DNA of 64,000 nucleotides from Idiomarina ramblicola. Its GTDB lineage: Bacteria > Pseudomonadota > Gammaproteobacteria > Enterobacterales > Alteromonadaceae. Position 1 is the stretch's first letter, and each line of letters opens with the position of its first letter. Position numbers and translations under genes: made by a program. Shown piece after piece: positions 54,866 through 64,000 of this stretch. The stretch lies in contig NZ_PIQC01000001.1 in NCBI RefSeq assembly GCF_003987255.1, positions 248,001 through 312,000 on the forward strand, in the 5' to 3' direction. The notes below the pieces were generated by a model. It made no database searches and was not told where the DNA came from. It saw only the letters and a list, made by a program, of their open reading frames with translations.

Positions 54866-56797
54866 TCAGAGGGACTTTCCGGAGCGGAACATTTCAAAGC
54901 GCTCAAGAACTTTAGCGATATCAGCCTTCACAAAGGGTTTTGTGACATAGTCATTCATACCGGAACGTAAAGCCTGTTTCCGTGTTTTTGGGTAAGCATC
55001 CGCGGTAAGCGCAATAACATAAGGTTGATGGATGTTCATATCACGTAGAGCACGGGTAGCTTCCATTCCATCCATATGGGGCATGTGCAGATCCATAAAA
55101 AGTACATCATAATCTCTTGCCTGCATCATCTTTAAGGCGTTTCTGGCATCACTGACCAATTCCACGTCCTGGTTCAGCGAGAGCAGCATTTCTTTAATGA
55201 TCAGCTGGTTAATTTTATTATCATCAACCACAAGAACGTACCTTTTGGCTAGGTTGGGTAACTCAGACGGCTGCCCCTCATGAGCACCTCCCAACTGTAC
55301 TGTCATTGGCAGACACAGTGTGAAACAAGAACCGTGCTCAGGCTTACTATCGACCTGGATGGTGCCACTTAATAACTGGACTAAATTACGGACAATCGCA
55401 AGACCCAATCCACTCCCCCCTTCCGGCCGATTAAAACCGTCCTGCTCTTGTTCAAACAGTTGCCAGATACGCTGAGTGTCATGAATACCCACTCCAGTAT
55501 CCTGTACCTTAATAACCAACTCACCTTCACTTTGCTTAGCAATATTGTCGTACCAGCTTGCACTCACCGCTATTGAGCCTTGCTGAGTAAACTTCAGTGC
55601 ATTACTGACTAAATTACTGACAACCTGAGCAACCCTGGCCTGATCCATTAAAATCTGCTCAGGAATGTCGTCGCTAATATCGACAAGGAAATCTAGTCCT
55701 TTATCTTTTACCGGTTGTTCAAACAATCGAATGATATGGTTTAACACCTTTACTGGCGAATGCATTCCCAGCGTAACTTTAAGTTGCCCCTCTTCCGCCC
55801 GGGTTAAATCAAGCACATCATTAAGTGTGGTTAAGAGGTAATCGCCGCTGTTTTTTATCGTGCCTAAAAGTTGTTGTTGATGCGGGTTAAGATCGGTTGA
55901 TTCGAGCACCGAAGCTATACCAAGAATACCGTGTAAGGGGGTTCTAATTTCATGCGACATATTGGCCAGAAACACATTTTTTGCATGTGCCGCTCTGCGC
56001 GCATCCAGTTCAGCCTTTTTCTGCTCGGTAACGTCCGTCACTGTTCCGGTGTAACGAATCGCCTTACCCTCACTGTCACGCTCTATTATTTTTCCGCGAT
56101 CTAAGACATAAACCCAGTGCCCATCCCGGTGCCTTATGCGGTGCAGGCTTTCATAAAATGGTGTAATTCCGTCCAGATGATTTTTTATGGCTTGCCAGAC
56201 GCTGTCATAATCCTCCGGGTGCAGACGACTGGACCAGCTTTCAACGTTAGTTTCCAGTTCAGACACTTCCCAGCCAAACATATTGGCCCAACGCTGGTTA
56301 AAAATGGTGACTCCGGTTTGAGGGTTCCACTCCCAGGTACCTAAGCGAGTGGCATCTAAAATTAACTGTAACCGGTTACGCTCCATCTCAAGTGCTATTT
56401 GCAGCTGCTTACGTTCGGTAATATCGATGAGATAGCCATAAAGATGATTTTTTCCATCGTCATGCCGAGTCACAACGGTGGTGTCTGATACCCAGATATC
56501 CTGCCCATTAAGGTTTTTTACGCGATAATCCTGATGAGTTAATGAAGAACCCGACTCGCTGCTTAAAAGGGTTTCGACTTCCTCAATTACCCGCGGTAAG
56601 TCATCCTGATGAATGAGATCCCGGTACTCAATTTCGCGATTTTCCAGTCGCGTCTTTTGATATCCCAGAAGTTCTTCTACATTGTCTGAAACAAAAAGTA
56701 CCGGCCAACCTGGCGAGTCCTCCCAAATAAACAGACTCAGGCGACTGCCAACATTCAGCAGGGCCGCCAGGTTTTCATTAGAAACGGGTGTTATCAT
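54866..56797 (-). CDS. Hybrid sensor histidine kinase (PAS-PAS-HisKA-HATPase-REC)
   Basis: 643 residues from the ATG at 56797 (a TTG three codons upstream is also possible). Two PAS/PAC modules (about 15-135 and 140-262), HisKA with phospho-acceptor His in ANMSHEIRTPLHGILG (about residue 282), HATPase with VSNLVSNALKFTQ and DTGVGIHD, and a C-terminal receiver with phospho-Asp in DVLFMDLHMPHMDG (about 575). No membrane segment, so it senses a cytoplasmic cue, perhaps redox or light through PAS. No partner regulator or Hpt gene is adjacent. Confidence 0.93.
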   Translation of the reverse strand: MITPVSNENLAALLNVGSRLSLFIWEDSPGWPVLFVSDNVEELLGYQKTRLENREIEYRDLIHQDDLPRVIEEVETLLSSESGSSLTHQDYRVKNLNGQDIWVSDTTVVTRHDDGKNHLYGYLIDITERKQLQIALEMERNRLQLILDATRLGTWEWNPQTGVTIFNQRWANMFGWEVSELETNVESWSSRLHPEDYDSVWQAIKNHLDGITPFYESLHRIRHRDGHWVYVLDRGKIIERDSEGKAIRYTGTVTDVTEQKKAELDARRAAHAKNVFLANMSHEIRTPLHGILGIASVLESTDLNPHQQQLLGTIKNSGDYLLTTLNDVLDLTRAEEGQLKVTLGMHSPVKVLNHIIRLFEQPVKDKGLDFLVDISDDIPEQILMDQARVAQVVSNLVSNALKFTQQGSIAVSASWYDNIAKQSEGELVIKVQDTGVGIHDTQRIWQLFEQEQDGFNRPEGGSGLGLAIVRNLVQLLSGTIQVDSKPEHGSCFTLCLPMTVQLGGAHEGQPSELPNLAKRYVLVVDDNKINQLIIKEMLLSLNQDVELVSDARNALKMMQARDYDVLFMDLHMPHMDGMEATRALRDMNIHQPYVIALTADAYPKTRKQALRSGMNDYVTKPFVKADIAKVLERFEMFRSGKSL

Positions 56798-56898
56798 CGA
56801 CTTCAACTCGCTTTAAACGCCATCTTCCAACCAGTTTGCCGCAGTAGCAACTTGGTGTACACTGGCAAAAATAATAACATAAAAACAACGATACGCGG

Positions 56899-57369
56899 AT
56901 GACTCAGGCAAACGTCAATGAATGGCAAACAGCACTGCTAACGCAGGTTGATCAACTCATCGAGTTGGCTAAGACGCGCTTACCTGCAAAACAACAACCC
57001 ATTATCCGCGGTCCTGAATACTGGCAACGTTTTGCTAAACATCACTACGTACGCGCTGCTGATTTACTTAAGTCAGAGCAAGGGTTTGAAGCAGCAAAAC
57101 ACTTTCGCCGGGCGGCTTTATTCGGACACAGTAAGGCCATGTTGTATTTAGGCCAGATGTTTTTACAAGGTAAGGACTTACCTGAAAGTGTCTTTCATGC
57201 TTGTTGTTGGCTGACTTTAGCCGATCGCGCAGGGGAAGCTGAAGCTGAAAAGATTATTGATAATTTGATTCACCAGCTTACGGCCAGACAGCTGAACAGC
57301 GCCCGCCAGCTTGCAGCTGAGCGCTTTGAGCAAATTTGTGATGCCAGCTTCGATGTACATGGTTTATAA
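56899..57369 (+). CDS. Sel1/TPR-like helical repeat protein
   Basis: 156 residues, all helical. One or two Sel1-like repeats are visible: FEAAKHFRRAALFGHSKAMLYLGQMFLQGKDLPESVFHACCWLTLADRAGE. No signal peptide and no catalytic motif. Presumed scaffold; function unknown. Divergent from the histidine kinase (101 bases) and convergent with the patatin gene (one base between stops). Confidence 0.75.
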   Translation: MTQANVNEWQTALLTQVDQLIELAKTRLPAKQQPIIRGPEYWQRFAKHHYVRAADLLKSEQGFEAAKHFRRAALFGHSKAMLYLGQMFLQGKDLPESVFHACCWLTLADRAGEAEAEKIIDNLIHQLTARQLNSARQLAAERFEQICDASFDVHGL

Positions 57370-57370
57370 C

Positions 57371-58438
57371 TTAAGGTAACCACAACTGAGTCTTTTCACG
57401 CAGCTTGCCGGTAGCCACCCAATCCTGAAGCTGATCGGCCATCCGTTTTCCGGCATCAACCGCTTTTTCCCAGTAATCAATACGGGTCGCGGCATCCAGT
57501 TTCGCGAAATCTGTCCGGTCCGGAATTTTTCCGTAAGGCAGTGATTGTATAAAGTCATCCGATGGACTAATAAACACGACATTCGGCCATTTCTTTCCGG
57601 TCGTCCGTCGCCAACTTAAGCGCTTATCAAACCAACCAGGAATCGCCTCGCGATGAAAATGAGGATAAAGCACCAAGCCATTCACCTCAGAAAAATCCAG
57701 GTCAAAATGGTAATCGGTTACCCCCCCGTCACGATACGTTCCTGTCGGAGCGCCGGGAATATCAACGACGCCATCCAATACTAATGGTATGGAGCCGGTA
57801 GCGAGCAAAGCTTGTTGAAAGTTATTCTGCGTCAACTCAACGTGATGTGTGGGTAAATCTCGCCAGCCTTTAGAAAAACTAAGATCCGACTGAGGGTGGT
57901 GGAAAATAACCCGTTCATAGAACCGTCCTAGCCATCTGCGGTTAATGCTGTTAGCGAAAGCGGAGCTGAGTAAACCCAGCATCTGCTTTTTCGTTTCAGC
58001 AGCGGTCCACCCTCTGCAACGTGCAACAATGAAATGATGGCGAACCGCCGATTGCCCCAATATTTCGGTCACGGCCTGATCCGGAACATATTTAGCCAGT
58101 AGATCTTTCGCTTCACTGGTAATTTCATTGCGGTCCGGTTTTGAGCTGTAAGTCTGGGTTCTGTATAAGCGACAGAATAAATCACTGGCCGCCACCGGAT
58201 CCTGCTGGCCCAGTGCCGCGAAACGCCAGGCCCCTGCCGAGGTTCCTAAAGTATTTAACGGTTCTTTCTTACCCTTAAAAAACTCACCGAACATCCACTT
58301 ATCAAGCCCCTGCAGAACAAACCACTTAGGACCGCCGGAAGCACCTAACAACAACCCCACATCATCGGCGCTCAGCCCTTGTTCCTGAATATGCTGATAA
58401 GCCGAGGATCCGGCTTTTATGTTAATCCAATCCGTCAT
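57371..58438 (-). CDS. Patatin-like phospholipase
   Basis: 355 residues. Oxyanion motif GASGGPKW (about 33), nucleophile GTSAG (about 64) and YRDGGVTD with the catalytic Asp near 220 make a complete Ser-Asp dyad. It hydrolyses acyl esters of lipids; substrate unknown. Not similar to secreted effector patatins by any visible signal or repeat. It follows the DUF3392 gene by 15 bases on the same strand. Confidence 0.9.
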   Translation of the reverse strand: MTDWINIKAGSSAYQHIQEQGLSADDVGLLLGASGGPKWFVLQGLDKWMFGEFFKGKKEPLNTLGTSAGAWRFAALGQQDPVAASDLFCRLYRTQTYSSKPDRNEITSEAKDLLAKYVPDQAVTEILGQSAVRHHFIVARCRGWTAAETKKQMLGLLSSAFANSINRRWLGRFYERVIFHHPQSDLSFSKGWRDLPTHHVELTQNNFQQALLATGSIPLVLDGVVDIPGAPTGTYRDGGVTDYHFDLDFSEVNGLVLYPHFHREAIPGWFDKRLSWRRTTGKKWPNVVFISPSDDFIQSLPYGKIPDRTDFAKLDAATRIDYWEKAVDAGKRMADQLQDWVATGKLREKTQLWLP

Positions 58439-58453
58439 ACAACTTTCCCTGGC

Positions 58454-58777
58454 TTATAATTGTCGTTTTCTCTCGGCGAGTAACCCCAGCAAGAACAATA
58501 TTCCAACCGTACTGATCGCTAACAAATGCAGCGGAATAAGACTTAACCAACCGGCTAAAACAGGTGTAAACCAAACCGTCAACCAACCGTAACCAAAAGC
58601 ACAAACTACGATAAACACTAAAGTTCGAAAGACAAAGTGCCAGTGCGCCACTTGTCGTCTCACCATTCGGTTCACTTCAGCGCCATAAATAACCAATAAT
58701 GTCGCAACAATCACCATGGCTAATTCGTAAAAATGTGGGCGAATCATGAGGCCCAAATTATTTAATACGTTTTGCAC
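58454..58777 (-). CDS. DUF3392-family small membrane protein
   Basis: 107 residues from a GTG at 58777 that has AGGGG upstream; the longer reading to 58840 runs into the xthA leader. Three hydrophobic segments (about 14-32, 45-67, 70-95) with an invariant-looking [14 protein letters not shown] loop. No function known. The start is 120 bases from divergent xthA. Confidence 0.78.
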   Translation of the reverse strand: MQNVLNNLGLMIRPHFYELAMVIVATLLVIYGAEVNRMVRRQVAHWHFVFRTLVFIVVCAFGYGWLTVWFTPVLAGWLSLIPLHLLAISTVGILFLLGLLAERKRQL

Positions 58778-58857
58778 GCTAATACCCCTATTAAAACCAC
58801 CGCCAGAGTATACGAATTTTCTGCCGTGTTCGCATCCCAAGTTTGTGCTTTGCTGTG

Positions 58858-58874
58858 TTATCCTAAAAGGATAA
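58858..58874. repeat. Perfect 7-base inverted repeat between DUF3392 and xthA
   Basis: TTATCCT, AAA, AGGATAA, 24 bases before the xthA start codon; candidate operator, no T-run. Confidence 0.4.
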
Positions 58875-58897
58875 AAAGCTCATTTATAGGACGTTTT

Positions 58898-59707
58898 ATG
58901 AAAATCATTTCATTCAATATCAATGGTATACGTGCACGGTTACACCAACTACAAGCTCTAATCGATAAACATCAGCCCGACATTATTGGTTTGCAGGAAA
59001 CCAAAGTACACGATGACCAGTTTCCGTTAAAAGATGTAGAAGCTATGGGTTACCACGTGATTTTTCACGGTCAGAAAGGACATTACGGAGTGGCAATGCT
59101 CAGTAAAAAGCCACTGGAAAACCCACAATTTGGTTTTCCTTCTGACGACGAAGAAGCACAGCGCCGAATGATTATGGGTGACTACCCGCTGGCTGATGGC
59201 ACTCGTGTGCGCATCCTCAACGGCTACTTTCCACAAGGTGAAAGTCGTGACCACCCAACAAAGTTTCCCGCAAAAGAAAAGTTCTATCAGGACTTAATGA
59301 GCTACCTGGATAACGACCTTTCACCGGAGCAGCCCGTTATCGTTATGGGTGACGTGAATATTTCACGTATCGATTTAGACATTGGTATTGGTGAAAACAA
59401 CGCAAAACGTTGGTTAAAAACAGGCAAATGCAGTTTCCTGCCAGAAGAACGAGAGTGGATGCAAAAGCTGATGGGTTGGGGCTTCACCGATACCTATCGT
59501 CAACTGAACCCGGATGTGGATAACCAGTTCAGCTGGTTTGACTACCGTTCTCGCGGCTTTGATGACAACCGCGGGCTACGCATCGACCTGATTCTGGCGA
59601 CCAAAGCACTGGCAGAACAGTGTGAAGACAGCGGCATAGATTATGAGCTTAGGGGAATAGAAAAGCCATCGGATCACGCGCCAGTGTGGTCTACCTTTAA
59701 AATCTAA
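58898..59707 (+). CDS. xthA: Exodeoxyribonuclease III
   Basis: 269 residues from the ATG at 58898 ([18 protein letters not shown]), which matches E. coli XthA (268); the in-frame reading from 58772 is upstream leader. Active-site residues: Asn in NINGIR, Glu in [12 protein letters not shown], Asp and Asn in [15 protein letters not shown], and Asp-His in SDHAPVW. It is an apurinic/apyrimidinic endonuclease and 3' exonuclease for base-excision repair. Single gene. Confidence 0.97.
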   Translation: MKIISFNINGIRARLHQLQALIDKHQPDIIGLQETKVHDDQFPLKDVEAMGYHVIFHGQKGHYGVAMLSKKPLENPQFGFPSDDEEAQRRMIMGDYPLADGTRVRILNGYFPQGESRDHPTKFPAKEKFYQDLMSYLDNDLSPEQPVIVMGDVNISRIDLDIGIGENNAKRWLKTGKCSFLPEEREWMQKLMGWGFTDTYRQLNPDVDNQFSWFDYRSRGFDDNRGLRIDLILATKALAEQCEDSGIDYELRGIEKPSDHAPVWSTFKI

Positions 59708-59731
59708 AATGCACGTTGCCGTCGGTTGGGG

Positions 59732-60166
59732 TTAATGCTCTTCCGGCGGCAATGTTTCTAGTGCTTTGCGCAGAATAATCGCTAAATCCATGTATTCTGG
59801 CCCTTTTTTTCCTTGCGGCTGACACTCAACCCCTTGCGCCCGCAATTTATCTCTCAACTCTTTATACCAATACCTTAGTGAGGGTTTTAATTGTTGTCGC
59901 GCACGCCAACCAAGCCAATACAATCCCTGAAGCGGTAGGCTCAACATGATCAAAGAGAGCATCAGTCCCGGAGCAAGCTGTTCCTGAGGCATAAATTGCC
60001 AGGTGAGTGCAGCATTTAATACCGCTATACCCGGAATCCAGCTAATCGCTTTACGGGTCACCGGTATGATCCGCGACTCAGCCATAGCAGCCACGACTGA
60101 GTGATGAGGCCATTTATCGGCATACACCTTTCCATCTCTTAAAACCGCAAAAAATGAACGACTCAT
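59732..60166 (-). CDS. yfbV: UPF0208 membrane protein YfbV
   Basis: 144 residues with two membrane segments near 45-62 and 70-90. Start SRSFFAVLRDGKVYADKWP and the ESRIIPVTRKAI segment match YfbV, which in E. coli (with MatP) keeps the Ter macrodomain from mixing with its flanks. Tail-to-tail with xthA, 24 bases apart. Confidence 0.88.
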   Translation of the reverse strand: MSRSFFAVLRDGKVYADKWPHHSVVAAMAESRIIPVTRKAISWIPGIAVLNAALTWQFMPQEQLAPGLMLSLIMLSLPLQGLYWLGWRARQQLKPSLRYWYKELRDKLRAQGVECQPQGKKGPEYMDLAIILRKALETLPPEEH

Positions 60167-60293
60167 GATGACCTCTTTGACAAACCTGTTGTAATTATAA
60201 ACGATTCCCTATCTATTGTACGATATTCACACTTTTAATATTGTCTTTATTATTCAACACCTTACACCCTTACAACCGTGTAGTGCACAAAGA

Positions 60294-60314
60294 TATCCAC
60301 AGTTAATGTGGATA
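60294..60314. repeat. Inverted repeat of two DnaA-box-like half sites
   Basis: TATCCACA, five bases (GTTAA), TGTGGATA: a perfect eight-base inverted repeat. Each arm matches eight of nine bases of the DnaA box TTATNCACA. Between yfbV and the IIA-like gene. Confidence 0.5.
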
Positions 60315-60368
60315 CAGTTGCACCCGAGCTTTAGCTTTGCCACTATACTACCTGAATTAGTCAGTAGC

Positions 60369-60854
60369 ATGGTGTCAGTCGTGGCAACAAGTAAACTTCC
60401 CTCTCTTTATGCACCGGTAACTGGTCGAGTCATCGCAGCACAACCGACAGCCGCAGTATGCCAGCAAGGCCTGCTGGGACAAGGCATCGTCATAGAAATG
60501 ACCGGGAGTACGTTATATGCCCCGGCAGATGGCGAACTCAACCATATCAGCAGTAGCGGCGATTACTTATCTTTACGCCTAAATGACACGTACTCTCTAC
60601 AGTTAGTCACAGGTTCAGGCGATGCGTTCGGAACCCACCCGGCTTTGACTGTACTTTGCCGTGAACAGACTCAGGTTAAATACGGTGACCCTTTGGTTAA
60701 AATTAATCAATCGCTATTGCGCAGCTTAAAGCCGATACAACAGCGTCTTGCCGTGCTGGTCTGTGCGCCGGATTCTGCGCAACCGATTGAGCCTTTCGAC
60801 TGGCTGCAACCTGGACTCATTACCGCCAAAGACAGTCCACTTATTACTTATTAA
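60369..60854 (+). CDS. IIA-Glc-like protein lacking both active-site histidines
   Basis: 161 residues from the ATG at 60369; the in-frame reading to 60216 includes 51 residues without resemblance to the family. The fold aligns with EIIA-Glc (Crr): YAPVTGRVIAAQ, GQGIVIEMTGSTLYAPADGEL and VKYGDPLVKINQSLL. The phosphoacceptor His90 and His75 positions hold other residues (LVTGSGD for the usual VHFGID; SGDYLSL for NHAFSIE), so phosphotransfer is not possible. It may be a regulatory relic or act in protein binding only. No other PTS gene is adjacent. Start uncertain: GTG at 60372 and 60381 are alternatives. Confidence 0.72.
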   Translation: MVSVVATSKLPSLYAPVTGRVIAAQPTAAVCQQGLLGQGIVIEMTGSTLYAPADGELNHISSSGDYLSLRLNDTYSLQLVTGSGDAFGTHPALTVLCREQTQVKYGDPLVKINQSLLRSLKPIQQRLAVLVCAPDSAQPIEPFDWLQPGLITAKDSPLITY

Positions 60855-60874
60855 CATCGACAGGAGCTGTATCT

Positions 60875-61219
60875 ATGTTGCGCGTTTATGGCATAAAAAA
60901 CTGCGACACCGTAAAAAAATCACTGAAATGGCTGGATAAACATGAGCTTGCTTATGAATTTATCGATGTTCGCCAACAGCCATTACAAAAAGAAACCGTC
61001 AGTGCCTGGTTACAAAAACTACCGGCGGAGTCGCTGCTGAACAAGCGCAGCACCAGCTGGCGCAACCTGCCAGATGAACAAAAAGCGCTTGAAGACGCCA
61101 ATGCCATAGCGGAATTAATTGCCGAACAACCGACACTATTCAAACGTCCACTGGTTCAGTCCGGTCAGGCCGTTCACTGCGGTTTTAATGAAAAACTCTG
61201 GAGCGAACGCTACTTATGA
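60875..61219 (+). CDS. yffB: ArsC/Spx-family protein YffB
   Basis: 114 residues. [17 protein letters not shown] gives the single conserved Cys of the ArsC-like YffB group (CDTxxK), with RPLVQSG near the end. Uncharacterised thiol oxidoreductase/glutathione-related activity. Directly before dapE, as in E. coli; the stop overlaps the dapE start by four bases (ATGA). Confidence 0.92.
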   Translation: MLRVYGIKNCDTVKKSLKWLDKHELAYEFIDVRQQPLQKETVSAWLQKLPAESLLNKRSTSWRNLPDEQKALEDANAIAELIAEQPTLFKRPLVQSGQAVHCGFNEKLWSERYL

Positions 61220-62346
61220 GTTCAGAAACATTAAAGCTTGCTTATGAGTTGATTTCCCGTCCTTCAATTACACCGGAGGACGAGGGTTGTCAGCAGCTTA
61301 TCGGTGAAAGACTTGCTGCCTTAGGGTTTGAACTTGAATCCATGATTTTTGAGGATACGACCAATTTGTGGGCGCGGCGTGGTCAGGATCGTAAGCTGTT
61401 TTGTTTCGCCGGACACACCGATGTAGTTCCTCCCGGCGACGTCAACGACTGGCAGTTTCCGCCCTTTCAGCCAACCCTGCATGACGGCTACTTATATGGT
61501 CGCGGCGCCGCTGATATGAAAGGCAGCCTGGCAGCCATGATCACCGCAACAGAGCGATTTATTAAAGACTATCCAAATGTGGATGCTGACATTGGATTCC
61601 TCATAACCAGTGACGAAGAAGGCCCGTTTATTAACGGCACCAAGCGGGTAATAGAAACACTGCAGGAGCGTGACGAACAGATTGACTGGTGTATTGTCGG
61701 CGAGCCTTCCAGTACCGAAATCTTGGGCGACATTGTTAAAAATGGACGCAGAGGCAGCCTGACCGGCGATTTAACCGTGTTAGGAATACAAGGTCACGTT
61801 GCTTATCCACATTTAGCAAAAAACCCGGTACATGATCTTGCGCCGGCGCTGAGTGAGTTGATTAATGAAGAATGGGATCAAGGCAACGACAGTTTTCCGC
61901 CAACCACCTTTCAGGTGTCAAACATTCAAGCCGGCACAGGAGCCGGCAATGTGATTCCCGGGCGTATTGATACCCAATTCAACTTTCGCTTCTCCACCGA
62001 GCTGACAGCCGAAAAGATTAAACAACGCGTTGAAGCCATACTGGATAAGCATTCGTTAAACTACAACTTACAATGGAAGCTTAACGGACCGCCCTTTTTG
62101 ACCGACTCAGGCGCCTTGGTTGAAGCCGTTCAATCTGCTATCGAACATGAATGTGGATTTTCTACTACCCTATCTACTGCCGGAGGCACATCCGACGGAC
62201 GCTTCATTGCGCCAACCGGTGCTCAAGTAATTGAACTTGGGCCCGTTAATGCAACCATTCATAAAGTGAACGAGTGCGTCAAAGCCAGTGACCTGGATAA
62301 ACTCAGCGAGGTTTATTATCGCTGTATGGAGAAACTTCTATGTTAA
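61216..62346 (+). CDS. dapE: Succinyl-diaminopimelate desuccinylase
   Basis: 376 residues, M20 metallopeptidase fold. [12 protein letters not shown] with metal His/Asp, [14 protein letters not shown] with the bridging Asp, [15 protein letters not shown] with the catalytic and metal Glu, VGEPSS with Glu, and [12 protein letters not shown] with His. It removes succinate from N-succinyl-L,L-diaminopimelate on the way to lysine and peptidoglycan; lysC at 43 kb starts the same pathway. Operon: yffB, dapE, M15 gene, DUF2897 gene. Confidence 0.97.
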   Translation: MSSETLKLAYELISRPSITPEDEGCQQLIGERLAALGFELESMIFEDTTNLWARRGQDRKLFCFAGHTDVVPPGDVNDWQFPPFQPTLHDGYLYGRGAADMKGSLAAMITATERFIKDYPNVDADIGFLITSDEEGPFINGTKRVIETLQERDEQIDWCIVGEPSSTEILGDIVKNGRRGSLTGDLTVLGIQGHVAYPHLAKNPVHDLAPALSELINEEWDQGNDSFPPTTFQVSNIQAGTGAGNVIPGRIDTQFNFRFSTELTAEKIKQRVEAILDKHSLNYNLQWKLNGPPFLTDSGALVEAVQSAIEHECGFSTTLSTAGGTSDGRFIAPTGAQVIELGPVNATIHKVNECVKASDLDKLSEVYYRCMEKLLC

Positions 62347-63047
62347 GCAACACAGAGCTTACGGGCGCCTGTGAAACGCACTTAACGGCGGTAGACGGAC
62401 ATAAGCTTCACCCTGATGCCGCGCACGCTTATCTCGCTATGCAGAAAGCCGCAGTCGCTCATGGACTTGAGCTCGCTATTGCCAGCGGCTTCCGTTCACT
62501 GGACAGACAGTTGTCCATCTGGAACAGAAAATGGAGAGGCAAGTTGCCTTTGTTGTCGAAGCAAGGTGAACCGCTGGATGTTTCGACTTTAACCGACACC
62601 GAAAAAGTGCACGCTATTTTGCATTGGTCTGCGTTACCCGGCAGCAGCCGCCACCACTGGGGAAGTGACTTCGATATCTATGACCCGCGCCCGTTCCAAA
62701 GCAATGAACTTAAATTGCGTTTAGTACCAGCAGAATATATCGACACGGATGGCCCTTGCCACAACCTTTGGCAATGGTTAACTCAACATGCACATGAAAA
62801 TGGCTTTTTCTTCCCTTATGCCCGCTATCAGGGAGGCGTTGCACAGGAGCCCTGGCACTTAAGCTATCGCCCGGTTTCGCAAAAATGCCAACAGCAACTG
62901 AAGCTTGAATTACTGGCCGAAACCATTAATTCTATCGCTATCGAAGGTAAATCCATTATTCTGGATAACCTGGCACAAATTAAAAGCCAGTACATAGATA
63001 CAATTACGGAGGATGACGGATGGACGAATATATGGTGTGGTTACTGA
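62340..63047 (+). CDS. M15-family D,D-carboxypeptidase (VanY-like)
   Basis: 235 residues. [16 protein letters not shown] and [16 protein letters not shown] (His and Asp zinc ligands) plus EPWHLSY (catalytic Glu, His) form the full M15B set. No signal peptide, so cytoplasmic or exported by an unknown route; likely acts on peptidoglycan peptides. Overlaps dapE by seven bases, and its 3' end overlaps the small DUF2897 gene by 28 bases. Confidence 0.92.
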   Translation: MLSNTELTGACETHLTAVDGHKLHPDAAHAYLAMQKAAVAHGLELAIASGFRSLDRQLSIWNRKWRGKLPLLSKQGEPLDVSTLTDTEKVHAILHWSALPGSSRHHWGSDFDIYDPRPFQSNELKLRLVPAEYIDTDGPCHNLWQWLTQHAHENGFFFPYARYQGGVAQEPWHLSYRPVSQKCQQQLKLELLAETINSIAIEGKSIILDNLAQIKSQYIDTITEDDGWTNIWCGY

Positions 63048-63178
63048 TATTATTAGTTCTTGGAGTCATTATCAGTAATATTATGGTGCTAAAATATACG
63101 GCTAAATTTAAATGGCCAGGCACGAAGTCGCCTAAAACTAAAGACGACTCCGAGCAGGATCCTGATACTAAAGATTAG
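63020..63178 (+). CDS. Small DUF2897-like membrane protein
   Basis: 52 residues. An N-terminal membrane helix ([20 protein letters not shown]) and a charged Lys/Asp tail ending PDTKD. The SD GGA lies inside the M15 gene. It has the form of DUF2897 proteins (related in place and shape to YpfN, which follows dapE in E. coli). Function unknown. Four bases overlap the convergent purC stop. Confidence 0.72.
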   Translation: MDEYMVWLLILLVLGVIISNIMVLKYTAKFKWPGTKSPKTKDDSEQDPDTKD

Positions 63179-63888
63179 TCTAGTTGCACACCCAAGCGCT
63201 TGGCCACTTCACGATAGGCTTCAACGACACCACCTAACCCCTGGCGGAACCGATCTTTGTCCAGCTTCTCACGAGTTTCGGCGTCCCAAAGACGACAACC
63301 GTCAGGAGTGAACTCATCACCCAGCATGATTTCACCATCAAATACGCCAAACTCAAGCTTGTAGTCGACCAACAATAAACGCGCATCCGCAAACAAGGCC
63401 TTTAATACCTCATTGACTTTAAAGGTCAGCGCTTTCATCTTCTCAATTTGCTCTGCAGTTGCCCAGCCAAATGCCTGAATATGATATTCATTGACCATAG
63501 GGTCGTGCAATGCGTCATTTTTCAAAAAGAACTCGAATGTTGGTGGGTTAAGCTCTTTACCTTCTTCAACGCCTAAGCGTCTTACCAAAGAGCCTGCAGC
63601 GACATTACGGATAACGCATTCAACCGGAATCATATCGAGCTTTTTAACTAAAGACTCGGTATCACTTAAGCGCTCATCCAGTTGTGTCGGAATACCGGCT
63701 TCTTCCAGCTTTGCCATAATAAAGTGGTTAAATTTATTATTTACCATGCCTTTATCATCAAGCTGTTCTACCTTTTCGCCATCGAATGCTGAAGTATCAT
63801 TACGAAACTCCAGGATCAGACGGTTAGGATCGTTAGTATGGTAGACCGTCTTTGCTTTGCCCCGATACAGTTCACTGCGTTTTTCCAT
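63175..63888 (-). CDS. purC: SAICAR synthetase
   Basis: 237 residues from the ATG at 63888 ([18 protein letters not shown]), equal to E. coli PurC; the reading to 63906 adds six residues before it. Hallmarks: [69 protein letters not shown]. It joins CAIR with aspartate in purine synthesis. In E. coli dapA, bamC and purC are neighbours on the same side of dapE; the partial gene upstream may be bamC. Confidence 0.97.
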   Translation of the reverse strand: MEKRSELYRGKAKTVYHTNDPNRLILEFRNDTSAFDGEKVEQLDDKGMVNNKFNHFIMAKLEEAGIPTQLDERLSDTESLVKKLDMIPVECVIRNVAAGSLVRRLGVEEGKELNPPTFEFFLKNDALHDPMVNEYHIQAFGWATAEQIEKMKALTFKVNEVLKALFADARLLLVDYKLEFGVFDGEIMLGDEFTPDGCRLWDAETREKLDKDRFRQGLGGVVEAYREVAKRLGVQLD

Positions 63889-63911
63889 GAATCTTTCCAC
63901 TCGCACTTAAG

Positions 63912-64000
63912 TTAAAGTTGGCTTTGCTGTTTAACAGCATTCTTAAAGGCTTCAAACACTTGATTAACCCACTCATCCGAAACAATTTCATCGTCCTGAT
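63912..64000 (-). CDS. C-terminal fragment of an unidentified gene (possibly bamC)
   Basis: Twenty-nine codons up to a TAA at 63912-63914; the visible tail is acidic, then helical, ending QQSQL. The gene runs in from the right edge on the same strand as purC, 23 bases before its ATG. Synteny in enterics (dapA-bamC-purC) suggests BamC, but nothing in the fragment proves it. Confidence 0.55.
   Translation of the reverse strand, partial: QDDEIVSDEWVNQVFEAFKNAVKQQSQL

Overview
The window reads as ordinary chromosome of a marine gammaproteobacterium, most likely Idiomarina or a close relative. The case is inferential: the thrS-infC-rpmI-rplT-pheST-ihfA block, dapE-purC neighbourhood, YfbV and DbpA are gammaproteobacterial, and the peptide/amino-acid-based metabolism (POT peptide transporter, M14, M24, M15 and DUF885 peptidases, methylcitrate cycle, no sugar catabolism genes) fits Idiomarina. 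No insertion sequence, prophage, integrase, CRISPR array or rRNA was seen; one tRNA (Val, GAC) is present. Genes are tightly packed and alternate between strands in short operons.

Left part (1-10 kb): a photolyase start (cut by the left edge) follows a DUF523-DUF1722 gene; beside them lie a LON-domain gene and an ECF sigma factor with a ChrR-type zinc anti-sigma factor, which looks like a singlet-oxygen/photo-stress module. Next comes the translation block thrS-infC-rpmI-rplT-pheS-pheT-ihfA, all on the minus strand, with infC starting at a rare ATT codon.

10-25 kb: two EamA transporters, riboflavin synthase, a DUF3080 lipoprotein, tRNA-Val, dbpA, an exported catalase-peroxidase (KatG with signal peptide), an M14 carboxypeptidase, an outer-membrane barrel protein, a BCCT transporter, and a cNMP/CBS/DUF294 protein paired with a DnaQ-like exonuclease.

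25-45 kb: a GntR-prpB-prpC-acnD-prpF propionate (2-methylcitrate) operon with GTCGAC-centred operator candidates and an internal terminator; TerC; POT transporter plus M24 peptidase; monomeric isocitrate dehydrogenase; a bacA / voltage-gated channel / YgjP operon; a small secreted protein made of EGKCG repeats (an HvfA-like copper-RiPP precursor with no maturation enzymes nearby); lysC under a lysine riboswitch; and a zinc alcohol dehydrogenase.

45-64 kb: a propeller-type diguanylate cyclase, persulfide-dioxygenase-like MBL protein, DUF885 lipoprotein, a PLD/VWA/MoxR operon, a hybrid histidine kinase, a patatin, xthA, yfbV, a IIA-Glc-like protein without its histidines, yffB-dapE-M15-DUF2897, purC, and the tail of one more gene at the right edge.

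The most notable items are the orphan EGKCG-repeat precursor, the ECF/ChrR photo-stress group with two matching promoters, the riboswitch with a Shine-Dalgarno-masking hairpin before lysC, the channel with a FEDWTD selectivity filter, and the His-less IIA domain.
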